Numbered from the stretch's first letter, positions 1-11,135 are shown. The stretch is 64,000 nucleotides of DNA from Corynebacterium lactis (GCF_900519355.1 NZ_ULHE01000003.1:234376-298375); one strand, 5' to 3'. Program-made: numbers and translations. Notes: generated by a model from the sequence alone, not told the origin.

Positions 1-1133
<1,133 letters not shown>

Positions 1134-1404
1134 AGCCTTTCGGGGAAGGTAAAGGGCCCGCCTCGCCCCCGGCGTAGTACTCGGACGGGCAATGCTTTTA
1201 AGTCACGATACGGTAAAGATAGCGTGATGTCTAAACAATTTTAGAAAAAGTGACACGCAATACAGAGAGCTGATGCGCTTGTGACCTGGGGTGACGCCAG
1301 GGACGCTAGATGTGAGAGCTCCAGGCGCAATGCAGAAACTGCTGGCACTGCGGAGCTGCTCCCCGCGGGGGAGCACCCCGGCTGCAGAGTATTTAGAACT
1401 CGGC
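1134..1404. other. Intergenic region upstream of rpf
   Basis: About 270 bases between rpf and tatD. It holds the rpf leader; a small inverted repeat (GCCCG at 1187-1191 side and CGGGC further down) could fold in the leader. A perfect 7-bp inverted repeat (GCTCCCC, 3-base loop, GGGGAGC) at 1358-1374 lies 31 bases beyond the tatD stop and may end the tatD transcript, but has no T tract. I looked for a ydaO-type c-di-AMP riboswitch, known upstream of some actinobacterial rpf genes, and did not see a convincing one. Confidence 0.4.
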
Positions 1405-2235
1405 TTACAACTCGATCCCGTACACACGCGCCGCGTTATCGGCCAGCATCCGGGCCATCTCCTCGGCCGGGATTCCCCGGGCCTCGGCCATCGCGCGGGC
1501 CTGCCAGCCGATAAAAGTCGGCTCGTTGCGCGCACCGCGGAAGGGCTCCGCGGTCATGTACGGCGCATCCGTCTCCACCAGGAGCTGCCCCGCAGGGGCC
1601 TCGGCCACGGCCTGGCGCAGGTCCTCGTTGCGCTTAAACGTGACGTTGCCCGTAAAACTGAGGATGTAGCCGCGCTCGAGCGCCTGACGGGCAACCTCGA
1701 TCGGGGACGAGAAGCAGTGCAGAATCGCCGTGCCCTCGTATCCATCCAGCGCCGCCATCAGGTCGACGTCGGCGTCGCGGTTGTGAATCATCAAAGGCTT
1801 GCCGACGCTCGCCGCCAGGTCCTTGTGCCACTCCAGCGCGGCAAGTTGCTCTTCCTTGGAGGCGCAGCCATCCAGTGAATCCAGCCAGTACCAGTCCAAG
1901 CCGGTCTCGCCAATCGCTACGACGCGCGGGTCCGCGGCCATCTCGGCCAGCCGGGCCTTGGCGGCGTCGTCAAGCTCGGCGGCACGGGTGGGGTGAATCG
2001 CGACTGCCGCCCACACGCGCGGGTGCGACTGCGCTGCGGTGAAGGCCAGCTCGGTCTCCGGCATGCCGTCGCCGACGGTGCACACGCCGACCACTCCGGC
2101 GGCGGCCGCGCGATCCATCAGGGCGGCGACCTCCTCGGGGGTCTTCGCGCCGCAGGAGGCCAGGTGCGTGTGCGCGTCGAACAGCGGGGTCAGGTACTCC
2201 GCTGGCTCCGCTACCTTGCGCTTGCGCTTGCCCAT
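1405..2235 (-). CDS. tatD: TatD-family metal-dependent deoxyribonuclease
   Basis: 276-residue TatD/YcfH-type hydrolase. The amidohydrolase-fold metal ligands are all visible: DAHTHL near residue 20, GETGLDWYW near 105, IHNRDAD near 147, HCFS near 172 and ETDAPYM near 224. Members act on single-stranded DNA ends (3'-5' exonuclease) and are linked to DNA repair. It lies 37 bases after metG on the same strand and upstream of rpf, the usual actinobacterial order metG-tatD-rpf. Codons for SVGKP near residue 140 contain a copy of the CGTCGGCAAGC word (1796-1806). Start ATG at 2235 chosen because KRKRK-rich N-termini are common in the family; no strong ribosome site, consistent with translational coupling to metG. 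Confidence 0.9.
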   Translation of the reverse strand: MGKRKRKVAEPAEYLTPLFDAHTHLASCGAKTPEEVAALMDRAAAAGVVGVCTVGDGMPETELAFTAAQSHPRVWAAVAIHPTRAAELDDAAKARLAEMAADPRVVAIGETGLDWYWLDSLDGCASKEEQLAALEWHKDLAASVGKPLMIHNRDADVDLMAALDGYEGTAILHCFSSPIEVARQALERGYILSFTGNVTFKRNEDLRQAVAEAPAGQLLVETDAPYMTAEPFRGARNEPTFIGWQARAMAEARGIPAEEMARMLADNAARVYGIEL

Positions 2236-2272
2236 AATTCCGTACTGCCCGCCTTGCCCGCTCGCTAACTAC

Positions 2273-4099
2273 CTACTTGACCTGCGCCCACTCGGGGCCG
2301 TTTTCCGCCAGCTCCGCGTCGAGCTTGGTGAAGATCGGCTTCGGCTTGGCAAGCGGCGTGCCAGGCTCCATGTCGAAGCGACGCCAGGCGGCCTTCTGGT
2401 TGACGTAGTCGCCCATGATCACCGGGTAGGTGCGGCCAGCAGCCGGGACGCCGACGCCCACGGGCTCGACCGGCATGTCGTCCTCGACCTCGCGGATCTC
2501 CGGCATAGCGGCCCAGACGCCCTCGCCGCCGAGGGTCTCGTAGACCTTCTGCGCCGACGACGGCAGGTACGGGGTCAGCATCACGTTGGCGTCGCTGACC
2601 GCCTGCAGCGCGGTCCACAGCACGGTGGCCAGGCGCTCCCGCTGCGACTCGTCCTTGGCCAACTTCCACGGCTCCTGGGCGGCAATGTAGGCATTGGCCT
2701 CTCCCACCAGGTGCATCGCGGCGGTAATGCCCGCGCGGAAGCGCGAGTGCGACAGGGCCTCGCCGGCCTCAGTAAAGGTGCGGTCGGCCAGGTCCAGCAG
2801 AGCGCGGTCGGCGTCGGCCAGCTCGCCCGGGGTCGGCACCTCCTTGAAGTTCTTGTAGGCCATCGACACGGTGCGGTTGACCAGGTTGCCCCAGGAGTTG
2901 GCCAGCTCGTTGTTGACGCGGCGAACAAACTCGTCCCAGGTGAAGTCGGTGTCCTGATTCTCCGGGCCGGCCACGGCGATGAAGTAGCGCAGCGGGTCCG
3001 GGCCGAAGTCGGCCAGGAAGTCCTTGACGTAGATCACCACGCCCTTCGAGGAGGAGAACTTCGAGCCCGACATGGTCAGGTACTCGGAGGAGACGACCTC
3101 GGTGGGCAGGTTCAGCTGGCCGTACTCGCCGGCTTCGCCGCCTCGGGAGCCCTCGCCGCGGTAGCCCAGCAGCTCCGCCGGCCAGATCTGGGAGTGGAAG
3201 GTGATGTTGTCCTTGCCCATGAAGTAGTAGGACAGCGCCTCCGGGTCGGTCCACCACTTGCGCCAGGCCTCCGGGTCGCCGGTGCGCCAGGCCCACTCGA
3301 TCGACGCAGACAGGTAGCCCACCACCGCGTCGAACCACACGTAGAGCTTCTTGGCGTTGTTATCGCTCCAGCCCTCCAGCGGGATCGGCACGCCCCAGTC
3401 GATGTCGCGGGTCATCGCGCGCGGGCGGATGTCCTCCAGGATATTCAGGGAGAACTTCAGGACATTCGGGCGCCAGTCCTTGCGCTCCTTCAGCCACTCG
3501 GTCAACGCCTCCGCCAGCGCGGGCAGGTCCAGCAGGAAGTGCTCGGTCTCGACGAACTTCGGGGTCTCGCCATTGATCTTGGACACCGGGTTGATCAGGT
3601 CGGACGGGTCCAGCTGGTTGCCGCAGTTGTCACACTGGTCGCCGCGGGCGCCCGGCGCGCCGCAGATCGGGCAGGTGCCCTCGATGTAGCGGTCCGGAAG
3701 GGTGCGGCCCGTCGACGGGGAAATCGCGCCCATGGTGGTCTGCTTGACCATGTAACCGTTGTCGTGCAGTCCGCGGAAGAGCTCCTGGACAACCTTGTAG
3801 TGGTTGCGCGTCGTCGTGCGGGTGAACAGGTCGTAGGACAGGCCGAGCCCCGCCAGGTCCTGCACAATCTGGCGGTTATAGCGGTCCGCCAGCTCCTGGA
3901 CGCTCACGCCCTCCTTCTCCGCCTGCACCAGCAGCGGGGTGCCGTGCTCGTCGGTGCCGGAGACCATCAGCACGTCGTTGCCAGCCATGCGCTGGTAGCG
4001 AGCGAACACGTCCGAGGGGACGCCGAAACCTGCAACGTGGCCAATGTGGCGCGGGCCGTTAGCGTACGGCCAGGCGACTGCTGTGAGAATCCGAGACAT
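2273..4099 (-). CDS. metG: Methionine--tRNA ligase
   Basis: 608-residue class I synthetase that charges tRNA-Met with methionine. HIGH is intact at residues 18-21 ([11 protein letters not shown]), the KMSKS loop is KFSSS at about 346-350, and a zinc knuckle CPICG...CDNCG lies near residues 140-160. The open frame extends 62 codons upstream, but that extension is low-complexity and the ATG at 4099 begins the conserved [20 protein letters not shown] at 4107-4112 sits 7 bases upstream of this ATG, so the mRNA is probably leaderless. Divergent from pabB. Confidence 0.96.
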   Translation of the reverse strand: MSRILTAVAWPYANGPRHIGHVAGFGVPSDVFARYQRMAGNDVLMVSGTDEHGTPLLVQAEKEGVSVQELADRYNRQIVQDLAGLGLSYDLFTRTTTRNHYKVVQELFRGLHDNGYMVKQTTMGAISPSTGRTLPDRYIEGTCPICGAPGARGDQCDNCGNQLDPSDLINPVSKINGETPKFVETEHFLLDLPALAEALTEWLKERKDWRPNVLKFSLNILEDIRPRAMTRDIDWGVPIPLEGWSDNNAKKLYVWFDAVVGYLSASIEWAWRTGDPEAWRKWWTDPEALSYYFMGKDNITFHSQIWPAELLGYRGEGSRGGEAGEYGQLNLPTEVVSSEYLTMSGSKFSSSKGVVIYVKDFLADFGPDPLRYFIAVAGPENQDTDFTWDEFVRRVNNELANSWGNLVNRTVSMAYKNFKEVPTPGELADADRALLDLADRTFTEAGEALSHSRFRAGITAAMHLVGEANAYIAAQEPWKLAKDESQRERLATVLWTALQAVSDANVMLTPYLPSSAQKVYETLGGEGVWAAMPEIREVEDDMPVEPVGVGVPAAGRTYPVIMGDYVNQKAAWRRFDMEPGTPLAKPKPIFTKLDAELAENGPEWAQVK

Positions 4100-4106
4100 G
4101 CTCTCA

Positions 4107-4112
4107 AGGGTA
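4107..4112 (-). promoter_or_regulatory. Leaderless -10 element of metG
   Basis: TACCCT (minus strand) ends 7 bases before the metG ATG, placing the transcript start at or next to the start codon. Confidence 0.55.
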
Positions 4113-4143
4113 ATAGATGGAATAGCTATCGGCGCACACGCAC

Positions 4144-4149
4144 TACGCT
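4144..4149 (+). promoter_or_regulatory. Leaderless -10 element of pabB
   Basis: TACGCT ends 8 bases before the ATG at 4158. Together with the metG element the two divergent genes share a 58-base intergenic region. Confidence 0.5.
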
Positions 4150-4157
4150 TAATGCTT

Positions 4158-5395
4158 ATGCCCGCGCCCGCAGCACCCTCCCCCTCCCCAATCAGCCCCG
4201 CCCTCGCGGTCCTCTCCCGCCTCGTCCGCGACGGGCACCGCCCCGCCGCGCTGATCGGCAACTGGTTCGGGCACCGCGCGGTCATCGCGGCCGACGTGGC
4301 CCTCAGCCCCGCCGAGCCCTCCGCCCTCTTCGCGGCAGGGCCCGGCGCACCGGGTCAGTGGGTCTTCGGCCAGCGCCCCTACTCCGGCCCCGCCGCGCAG
4401 GGGTCGCGCCCTGCGTCGCGCTGCTTGCCGACGACGGCACTTGGTCGCTGGCCGGCCCGGAATCGCAGGTGACGTCCAGCCCGGCCCGGAGCGTCCTGCT
4501 CGAAGCCATCCGGGATTCCGGGGACGCGGCGGCCGTCGGCAAGCCAGCGGAGGCGCTGGAGTGGGACGGCGGCGACCGCGACAGCCATCGGCGCGCGGTG
4601 CTCGACTGCAAGGAAGCCATCGCGGCGGGCGAGGTCTACCAGGCGTGCATCTCCACGCGGTTCCACGCCTACCTGCCGGAGGGCGCGACGGAGCGCGACG
4701 CGCTCGCCCACGCTGTTTCCTGGTTCTGCGAGCGGGCGGAGCGCTTCCGGCCGGAGCGGGCGGCGTTCCTGCCCGGCAACCTCGACGAGGGCGTGCCGAT
4801 CGTGGCGTCGCTGAGCCCGGAGGAGTTCCTGGTGCGCTCGGGCGACACGGTCAGCGAGACCCCCATCAAGGGCACCGTCCCCATCGACCACGAGCCGGGC
4901 GAGTTGCTCCGCAGCGACAAGGACGTCGCGGAGAACATCATGATCGTCGACCTGGTGCGCCACGACCTCGGCCAGGTGGCCACGGTGGGCAGCGTCCGTG
5001 TCACCGACCTGCTGAGTGTCCGGCCCGCGCCGGGTGTGTGGCACCTCTACTCCACCGTCGAGGCGGAGCTCCCGGCCGGGCTGTCGCACGCCGCCCTGGT
5101 GGAGGCCTGCTTCCCGCCGGCGTCGGTAACGGGGACCCCGAAGATCCGCGCCTCGGAGCTGATTTCGCAGTGGGAGCCGGAGGCCCGCGGCGTCCACTGC
5201 GGCTGCATCGGGGCGGCGTGCGGCTCTGACCTGGAGCTGAGCGTGGCCATCCGCACCGCCGAGTACGGCAAAGACCCGAACTCGGGCAGAGTTCGGGTCG
5301 AGGCGGGCGTCGGCGGCGGCATCACGATTGGCTCGGACGCGGACGCCGAGTGGGCCGAGATCGAGGCGAAGGCGGCGCCACTGCTCCGGGACTAA
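4158..5395 (+). CDS. pabB: Aminodeoxychorismate synthase component I (one frameshift)
   Basis: Chorismate-binding enzyme that makes 4-amino-4-deoxychorismate for folate. The C-terminal two-thirds carry the family core: SETPIKGT near residue 235, then [18 protein letters not shown] and [13 protein letters not shown]. The Lys in PIKGT is the residue that distinguishes PabB from anthranilate synthase (PIAGT), so I prefer PabB over TrpE. The frame breaks at the G run 4400-4403; one extra G joins the N-terminal part (to SGPAAQ) with [13 protein letters not shown] and gives 412 residues. Start ATG 4158 is supported by a leaderless -10. It ends convergently with the BCCT gene, overlapping by 4 bases. 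Two CGTCGGCAAGC copies lie inside. Confidence 0.88.
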
Positions 5396-7128
5396 TCGCG
5401 CAGGTGACGCAGCTTGCGGCGCTCGCGGGCCGCGGCGGCCTCTGCCAGCCGACGCTCGCGCGCCATCTTCAGGGCAAAGCGGCGCTGTTCCTTGTCGTCG
5501 AGGTACAGCGGATCGTCGGAAAGCCCCTTGACCAGGGAGAGCATCAACGCGAGGATGACCAGCACGAAGGGACTGGCCGCCAGAATGGTGATGTTCTGCA
5601 AGTTCGACAGCGCGTCGCTGCCGCCCGTGACCAGCAGGACGATCGCGATGAGCGCGGTGAAGATGCCCCACATCGCGGTGACCGGGCGCGAGGCCGTGAT
5701 GCGGCCGAACTGGCTCATCGTGCCCATCACGGTGGACGCGGAGTCAGCGGAGGTAACGAAGAAGGTCGCCAGCAGAATCATCGCGATGGCCGAGGTCAGA
5801 GTGGAGGCCGGCATCGTGTCCAGCAGGTTGAAGAGCTGGCTCTCCGCGCTGCCGTCGCCGTAAATCGACGTACCGTGCTGCTCGTTGGTGATGGCAGATC
5901 CGCCGAAGATGGAAAACCACACGGCCGACACCAGCGAGGGAACCGCCACCACGGTGAAGACGAACTCGCGAATCGTGCGACCGCGGGAAATGCGGGCGAT
6001 GAACATGCCCACAAACGGAGACCAGGACACCCACCAGGCCCAGTAGAAGATCGTCCAGGACGACAACCACTCGCCGGCGGTGCCATCTGCGGAGGCCGCG
6101 GAGCGCGCGGCCATCTCGAAGAAGGAGTTCAGGTAGGAGCCGATGGAGGTCGGAATGAGGTTCAGGATGACGACGGTCGGGCCGAGAACCAACACCAGCA
6201 GCGCCAGGACGCCCGCCGCCACCATGTTGAAGTTGGAAATGTACTGGATGCCCTTGCCCACACCCGACAGCGCGGAGATAAGGAATGCCACGCCCAGAAC
6301 GACAATCAGGCCGATCCAGAGGGTCGTGCCCTGGATCGCCTCAAAACCGTTGCGTTTCAGCCCCGCGGAAATCTGCAGCACGCCGATGCCCAGCGAGGCC
6401 GCGGTACCGAAGACCGTGGCGAAAATGGCCAGCGCGTCGATGACCTTGCCCAGCCAGCCCTCGGCCCGGCGGGCACCGATCAGCGGGATGAATGCAGCCG
6501 AGATCAGCTGCTTGCGGCCGAGCCGGTAGGACGAGTACGCGATGGCCAGGCCGACGATGGCGTAGAGGGCCCACGGGTGCAGCGTCCAGTGGAACATCGT
6601 CGACGCCATGGCCGTGCCGACCTCCTTCGCGCGGTGCCCGGGGACCCCGTCGCGGTAGAAAGTCAGGGGCTCGGCCACGCCGTAGAACATGAGGCCAATG
6701 CCCATGCCCGCGGCGAACATCATCGCGATCCAGCTAGGCGTGGAAAACTCGGGCGACTCGTTGTCCTTACCCAGGCGGATATGGCCGAACTTGGAGATCG
6801 CCACCGCGGCAATGAAGAACACGAAGACGGTTCCCGCCAGGATGAACAGCCAGCCGATGTTGTCCACGACCCATGTCAGGGAGGTCGACGCGAAGGACGA
6901 AAACGAATCCGGGCCGAGCAGGCCCCACAGGACCACCGCGAGGATGGCGACGACCGCAGGGATTGTCACGCCGAGATTCAGCGGCGCCGAGGTATCGTCC
7001 GCCTGGGGCTTCGTCAGATCGGAGTTGAGGACGTCGCTAGATTCGGGTTCGCCGGTCGCGACTGCCCCACCCGATGCTGCCCCGTCCAATTGAGCATCTA
7101 CTTCTGAGTCTTCTGGTGGATTTGTCAT
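5392..7128 (-). CDS. BCCT-family glycine betaine/compatible-solute transporter
   Basis: 578-residue sodium-coupled carrier with 12 predicted membrane helices. Family marks: [14 protein letters not shown] (sodium/substrate site in helix 3, with the GMGIG form typical of betaine carriers) and the Trp-rich box [12 protein letters not shown]. The N-terminus (first ~40 residues) is acidic and the last ~45 residues form a strongly basic helix ([19 protein letters not shown]). In C. glutamicum BetP these two tails sense osmotic and potassium changes, so this protein is probably an osmoregulated uptake system; I do not assign betP versus ectP. Ribosome site GTTGAAAG precedes ATG 7128. An exact 17-base inverted repeat sits 13 bases upstream. 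Confidence 0.9.
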   Translation of the reverse strand: MTNPPEDSEVDAQLDGAASGGAVATGEPESSDVLNSDLTKPQADDTSAPLNLGVTIPAVVAILAVVLWGLLGPDSFSSFASTSLTWVVDNIGWLFILAGTVFVFFIAAVAISKFGHIRLGKDNESPEFSTPSWIAMMFAAGMGIGLMFYGVAEPLTFYRDGVPGHRAKEVGTAMASTMFHWTLHPWALYAIVGLAIAYSSYRLGRKQLISAAFIPLIGARRAEGWLGKVIDALAIFATVFGTAASLGIGVLQISAGLKRNGFEAIQGTTLWIGLIVVLGVAFLISALSGVGKGIQYISNFNMVAAGVLALLVLVLGPTVVILNLIPTSIGSYLNSFFEMAARSAASADGTAGEWLSSWTIFYWAWWVSWSPFVGMFIARISRGRTIREFVFTVVAVPSLVSAVWFSIFGGSAITNEQHGTSIYGDGSAESQLFNLLDTMPASTLTSAIAMILLATFFVTSADSASTVMGTMSQFGRITASRPVTAMWGIFTALIAIVLLVTGGSDALSNLQNITILAASPFVLVILALMLSLVKGLSDDPLYLDDKEQRRFALKMARERRLAEAAAARERRKLRHLRD

Positions 7129-7140
7129 CTTTCAACCATG

Positions 7141-7157
7141 ACCAGGTTTGACCTGGT
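7141..7157. promoter_or_regulatory. Perfect inverted repeat upstream of BCCT gene
   Basis: ACCAGGT-TTG-ACCTGGT: two 7-base arms around 3 bases, 13-29 bases upstream of the BCCT ATG. Position between promoter and ribosome site suits a repressor operator; the binding protein is unknown. Confidence 0.5.
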
Positions 7158-7278
7158 ATTTCAAGCGAAATGCCCAATTTTTCTCAGCAAATACTCATTT
7201 TCGGCGCACTCCGAGGACGGGGATTCCCCACGTTTTCACTGGTCGGAGCGGACACGAGCAGAAGAAGGTAACAATCGG

Positions 7279-8172
7279 CTAACGATTTTCCTCGCGCGCC
7301 GCTAAAACGGCCTGGTAAAGGTCCCTGTGCTTGGAAAGCCCCGCCGCGGCCGCGACCTCCTTGCACGCATCCTTGAGCCTCTCCCCTGCCGCTACGCGCT
7401 CCTCGACGCGCCCCACCAGGTCCTCGATCTCCACCGCCGGAGCCTCCTGCCCGACGCCCTCGATCACCACCGTAATCTCGCCGCGCACCCCCTCGGCAGC
7501 CCAGGCCGCGAGCTCGCCGAGGCTGCCCCTGCGCGTCTCCTCGTAGCGCTTGGTCAGCTCCCTGCTTACCGACGCCCGCCGCGTCGGCCCCAATACCTCT
7601 GCGGCGTCGGCGAGCGTCACGGCCAGCCGGTGCGGCGACTCGAAGAAGCAGCAGGCCCGGCGCTCGCTGACCAGCGATTCCAGCCACGCTCGGCGCGCCC
7701 CCGCCTTCCGGGGCGCGAACCCGTCGAAGCAGAAGTGCCCGACGCCCAAGCCGGAGAGCGCCAGCGCAGTGGTGACGGCGCTGGCGCCGGGGATGCAGGA
7801 CACGGGAACTGACGCGTCGTGGGCGGCCGCGACGACGGCGAGCCCCGGGTCCGAGACCACCGGCATCCCCGCATCCGTGACCACGATGACCTTCTGCCCG
7901 GACTTCGCCGCCGCGATCAGGGAGGCGGTGCGGGATTCCTCGTTATGGTCAAAATTCGACACGAACTTACCCCGAGGCTCAATCCCCAACGCACTCGCCA
8001 GGCTCCGCGCCCGCCGGGTGTCCTCCGCGGCGATGACGTCGGCGTCGGCAAGCGCTGCGCACAGCCGGTCCGAGGCGTCCCCGATGTTTCCGAGAGGCGT
8101 TGCCACCAGCGTGATGCCGGGCCGCAGCGAGGTGGATTCGGACAGCGGCACGTCGGGCTCATGGGTCGTCAT
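7279..8172 (-). CDS. rsmI: 16S rRNA (cytidine(1402)-2'-O)-methyltransferase
   Basis: 297-residue SAM-dependent enzyme of the tetrapyrrole-methylase fold that 2'-O-methylates C1402 in the ribosomal P site. Signature ATPLGNIGDAS near residue 25, EDTRRAR, and GMPVVSDPG near 95. The open frame continues 64 codons upstream, but ATG 8172 begins the homologous part and has TAAGCT 8 bases upstream. Divergent from pmt with only 25 bases between the two start codons. Confidence 0.93.
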   Translation of the reverse strand: MTTHEPDVPLSESTSLRPGITLVATPLGNIGDASDRLCAALADADVIAAEDTRRARSLASALGIEPRGKFVSNFDHNEESRTASLIAAAKSGQKVIVVTDAGMPVVSDPGLAVVAAAHDASVPVSCIPGASAVTTALALSGLGVGHFCFDGFAPRKAGARRAWLESLVSERRACCFFESPHRLAVTLADAAEVLGPTRRASVSRELTKRYEETRRGSLGELAAWAAEGVRGEITVVIEGVGQEAPAVEIEDLVGRVEERVAAGERLKDACKEVAAAAGLSKHRDLYQAVLAAREENR

Positions 8173-8180
8173 AGTCCCAT

Positions 8181-8190
8181 AGCTTAAACT
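8181..8190. promoter_or_regulatory. Overlapping divergent leaderless promoters of rsmI and pmt
   Basis: In one 10-base stretch, TAAGCT (minus, 8181-8186) is 8 bases from the rsmI ATG and TAAACT (plus, 8185-8190) is 7 bases from the pmt GTG. The two -10 elements share two bases, so polymerase can serve only one direction at a time. Confidence 0.55.
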
Positions 8191-8197
8191 GACTACT

Positions 8198-9757
8198 GTG
8201 ACTACCGGCCTGCAGACCCCTCCCACGACCCCCGAGCCCGTGACGTCCTCCGGGCAGCTCCGGCGCCCGTGGGATCGGATCGACACCTGGATCTTTGCGG
8301 TCATCACTGCGCTCACCGCCGTCAGTCGGCTAGTAGGGCTCACCTCGGCAACCGACAATGGCACTCCGCTCTTCGACGAGAAGCACTACGTCCCGCAGGC
8401 GTGGCAGCTCCTGGAATCGAGCAGGGGCCCGCTCTCGGTGGGCATCGAGGACAATCCCGGCTTCGGCCTTATCGTTCACCCCCCGGTGGCCAAGCAGATT
8501 ATCGCGCTCGGCGAGTGGGCCTTCGGCTACAACGCGCTCGGCTGGCGCATCACCTCGGCGCTGGCGGGAATCGCCGTTGTCGTGCTGCTCATGGACATCG
8601 CCCGCAGGCTCACCCGCGGCTCCCGCATCGCCGTGATCATCGCCGGGGCCTACGGGCTTGCCGACGGTGTCCTGTTCGTCTCCTCGCGGGTCGGGATGCT
8701 CGACATGATCCAGACGCTGTTCATCGTCGGCGCGGTATGGGCGCTGCTGATTGACCAGGAGGACGCGAGGCGCAGGCTGCAAACGGCGGCGCTCGGCGTC
8801 AATAGCGCGGGAGGTGCCGTGCCCGGCGCCTTCGGCCCCTATCTCGGGTACCGCTGGTGGAGGCTACTGGCCGGTGGCATGCTCGGCCTCGCGCTCGGGG
8901 TGAAGTGGTCGGGCCTGTACTACATCGCGGCGTTCGGCCTGTTCAGCGTGTTCAGCGACGTGGTGGAACGCAAGCGCGCCGGCGCCACGAAGCCGGTTCT
9001 CGGCGGCCTGGTGCGCGACACGGCGCCGGCTCTTCGGGACCTGGTGGCGGCCCCCTTGGTCGTCTATTTCCTCAGCTGGCGCTCCTGGTTCGCGGAGGAA
9101 ACCTCCGTGTACCGGCACATCAGCCCGGATAGCCGGGAGACGGACCTAGCCCGGCTGCCGCTTTTCGACAAGCTGCCGGAGGCGGTGCAAAACTACCTGC
9201 ACTACCAGTACAGCGTCCTGAAGTTCCACGCGGAGCTGACGACCTCCAACGGCCACCACCACCCGTGGGAGTCCAAGCCCTGGCACTGGCTGATTAGTTA
9301 CCGCCCGATGCTCTACTACTCCACCGAGACGACCTGCTCCGGCGGCCGGGAGTGCAAGGGCTGGATCATGCTCTTCGGCACGCCGCCGATCTGGTGGCTG
9401 CTGGTACCCGTCGTGGTGTGGGCCGCCTGGCGCTGGCTGCGCCACCTGGACGGGCGCTACGCCATTGTCGTCATCGGTTTCCTGGCCTCGTGGCTGCCGT
9501 GGGTCATCTCCTACGACCGCCAGATGTATTTCTTCTACGCCACGGCGCTGATCCCCTTCGTCCTCATCGGCTACGCGCTCATCGCGGCGGACCTGTCGAC
9601 GTGGCAGTTTCAGGGCAGACGAGTCGGGCTCGGCATCGTCATCGCCCACGCGACGCTGGTCATCGCGGCGTTCATATTCTGGCTGCCGATTCTGACCGGA
9701 ATCGTCCTGCCCGTCGACAATTTCAACCTGCGCTTCTGGCTGCCGTCGTGGAGCTAG
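8198..9757 (+). CDS. pmt: Protein O-mannosyltransferase (GT39/PMT family)
   Basis: 519-residue integral membrane glycosyltransferase with about 10 helices. It transfers mannose from polyprenyl-phosphate-mannose to Ser/Thr of exported proteins at the outer face of the membrane. The catalytic Asp-Glu pair is seen in the first periplasmic loop (LFDEKHYVPQAW near residue 60). In actinobacteria Pmt glycosylates secreted lipoproteins and envelope proteins; Rpf is a plausible local client. GTG start with TAAACT 7 bases before. Gene order rsmI/pmt divergent is conserved in mycobacteria. Confidence 0.92.
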   Translation: MTTGLQTPPTTPEPVTSSGQLRRPWDRIDTWIFAVITALTAVSRLVGLTSATDNGTPLFDEKHYVPQAWQLLESSRGPLSVGIEDNPGFGLIVHPPVAKQIIALGEWAFGYNALGWRITSALAGIAVVVLLMDIARRLTRGSRIAVIIAGAYGLADGVLFVSSRVGMLDMIQTLFIVGAVWALLIDQEDARRRLQTAALGVNSAGGAVPGAFGPYLGYRWWRLLAGGMLGLALGVKWSGLYYIAAFGLFSVFSDVVERKRAGATKPVLGGLVRDTAPALRDLVAAPLVVYFLSWRSWFAEETSVYRHISPDSRETDLARLPLFDKLPEAVQNYLHYQYSVLKFHAELTTSNGHHHPWESKPWHWLISYRPMLYYSTETTCSGGRECKGWIMLFGTPPIWWLLVPVVVWAAWRWLRHLDGRYAIVVIGFLASWLPWVISYDRQMYFFYATALIPFVLIGYALIAADLSTWQFQGRRVGLGIVIAHATLVIAAFIFWLPILTGIVLPVDNFNLRFWLPSWS

Positions 9758-9786
9758 GCGACCCGCGCCTTTTCTTTCCGGCGCAG

Positions 9787-10539
9787 TTACTTCTCCTGCG
9801 GTGGCACTCCCGTGACCGGCAGGCCCGAGGCCGCCCGCCACGCCTGAGCTAGCGCGGTCGGTGTGTACCCGCCGAGCCACACCACCGCGAGCGCTACGGC
9901 GGACAGCGCCATCAACGCCAGGCCCGCGATGTCGCCAACGCTGTGCGCGCCGACGATCACGTCACGAATGCCGAAGCCAATGCTGAAGGTCGCAATGGCA
10001 CCGTAGACCGGGGCCATGCCCATCGCCGCCCGCGGCCGCCACGCGGCCCACAGCATGCCGACGCCGAGGGCCAGGCGAATAGCTGCCAGTTTCACCGCGA
10101 GAGTAGCCCCCTGCTCCATCGGGTCCACCGTGGCGACCGTGCCCGACACCGGCGCCGCCCACTGGACTCCCAACTCGTGAGAGGCCCGCAGCATCGAGGA
10201 GGCGTCGGCAAGCGTGAGAATCGCCCAAGCTGACCAGGCGACGGCCAGCACAATCAGCACGGCGCGCGCGGTGCCCGCGACCAGGTTCCAGGCGCGCTCG
10301 CGGCGGCGACGCTCGGGCTCGAGTGTCAGGAGAATCTGCTCGGACAGGTCGACGGCCGAGAAATCCGACGTCGAGGCGGGGCCGACCGAAAGAGCCCGAT
10401 TGACGCTGACGGCCCGCTCGTACCACTGCCGACAGTCGGCACAGGCGCTCAGGTGGGCATCGATGACTTCGTCGGGGATGTCGGCCTTCTCGCCGTCCAA
10501 CCGGGCGGACAGAGCTGCCCGCACGTCGTCGCACTCCAT
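9787..10539 (-). CDS. Zinc-finger (anti-sigma-like) membrane protein
   Basis: 250 residues starting at ATG 10539 (the frame extends upstream but the extension overlaps the DoxX gene). The N-terminus is a zf-HC2-type module: CDDVRAALSARLDGE followed by HLSACADC near residues 32-39, the His-x3-Cys-x2-Cys motif of ZAS anti-sigma factors. Residues after about 85 hold four or more hydrophobic helices. There is no sigma-factor gene next door, so a partner, if any, is elsewhere. The stop is 16 bases beyond DoxX on the same strand; the two are probably one operon. One CGTCGGCAAGC copy at 10203-10213. Function not established. Confidence 0.75.
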   Translation of the reverse strand: MECDDVRAALSARLDGEKADIPDEVIDAHLSACADCRQWYERAVSVNRALSVGPASTSDFSAVDLSEQILLTLEPERRRRERAWNLVAGTARAVLIVLAVAWSAWAILTLADASSMLRASHELGVQWAAPVSGTVATVDPMEQGATLAVKLAAIRLALGVGMLWAAWRPRAAMGMAPVYGAIATFSIGFGIRDVIVGAHSVGDIAGLALMALSAVALAVVWLGGYTPTALAQAWRAASGLPVTGVPPQEK

Positions 10540-10555
10540 GAAGTAGCCGCCTCCC

Positions 10556-10960
10556 CTACTTAGTGAACTGCCGGTCGAGGCTAAACCGGCCAGCGCCGAA
10601 TACGAAGAGGACGAAGAGGCCGCCGATGAGGGACAGCACCAGTTCGGCGCCGTTGTCGCGCACGAAGATGCCATTGCCGAGGTGCATCGACCACCAGGCG
10701 CCGACCATCTCGATGATGAAAATCATCGCGACGGTGGGGGCCAGCAGGCCGAGGATGAGCAGTGCACCGCCGACGAGTTCGACGAGCGCGACGACCCACA
10801 CCGTCAGGGGGGCCTGCGGGATATTGGCGGCCACAAAGCAGCCGGTGGTCTTGTCAATACCGGTGATGAAGATCTTGTCCCACCCGTGGAAGATAAAAAT
10901 GACGCCCGCGATGAGGCGAAGTACCACGAGCGCAATGTCACGCATAACCGGTCGATCCAT
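10556..10960 (-). CDS. DoxX family membrane protein
   Basis: About 134 residues, four hydrophobic helices. DoxX marks: LRLIAGVIFIFHGWDKIF near the N-terminus and IDKTTGCFVAANIPQAP. Some DoxX proteins join redox-stress complexes in mycobacteria, but the role here is inferred only from family. Start uncertain: ATG 10960 (MDRPVMRD) matches family N-termini; 10969 and 10945 are alternatives. A strong terminator for the upstream gene ends only about 25 bases before the start. Confidence 0.8.
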   Translation of the reverse strand: MDRPVMRDIALVVLRLIAGVIFIFHGWDKIFITGIDKTTGCFVAANIPQAPLTVWVVALVELVGGALLILGLLAPTVAMIFIIEMVGAWWSMHLGNGIFVRDNGAELVLSLIGGLFVLFVFGAGRFSLDRQFTK

Positions 10961-10988
10961 GAAGGTCATGCTACCGCACCAGGTACGC

Positions 10989-11025
10989 AAAAAGGCTCCT
11001 CCCAACCCCTCGGGAGAAGCCTTTC
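10989..11025 (-). terminator. Rho-independent terminator of the GlpR-like gene
   Basis: 11-bp stem (AGGCTCCTCCC with GGGAGAAGCCT) and a run of five T on the minus strand, about 110 bases beyond the stop at 11136. Confidence 0.8.
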
Positions 11026-11135
11026 GCCAAACACACCCGGTGTGTCATGTCTTAGGTAGGCATATCGTAACAGGCTCTAGCTGCGAATAAAAATCGCCCT
11101 GACGTGCTCAGATTCCCCTAAGCTTTGTCCTAGGT

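Noticed and set aside
1134..1300. ydaO/c-di-AMP riboswitch before rpf
   Set aside because: The leader is short and the conserved ydaO blocks were not found.
2039..4150. Open plus-strand frame running into pabB (part of a 1118-codon ORF)
   Set aside because: It is antisense to metG and tatD, with Arg/Val-rich shadow composition; only the part after 4400 is pabB.
5350..7107. 585-codon plus-strand ORF opposite the BCCT gene
   Set aside because: Gln/Arg/Gly/His-rich translation typical of an antisense frame of a hydrophobic GC-rich gene; the minus strand encodes a clear transporter.
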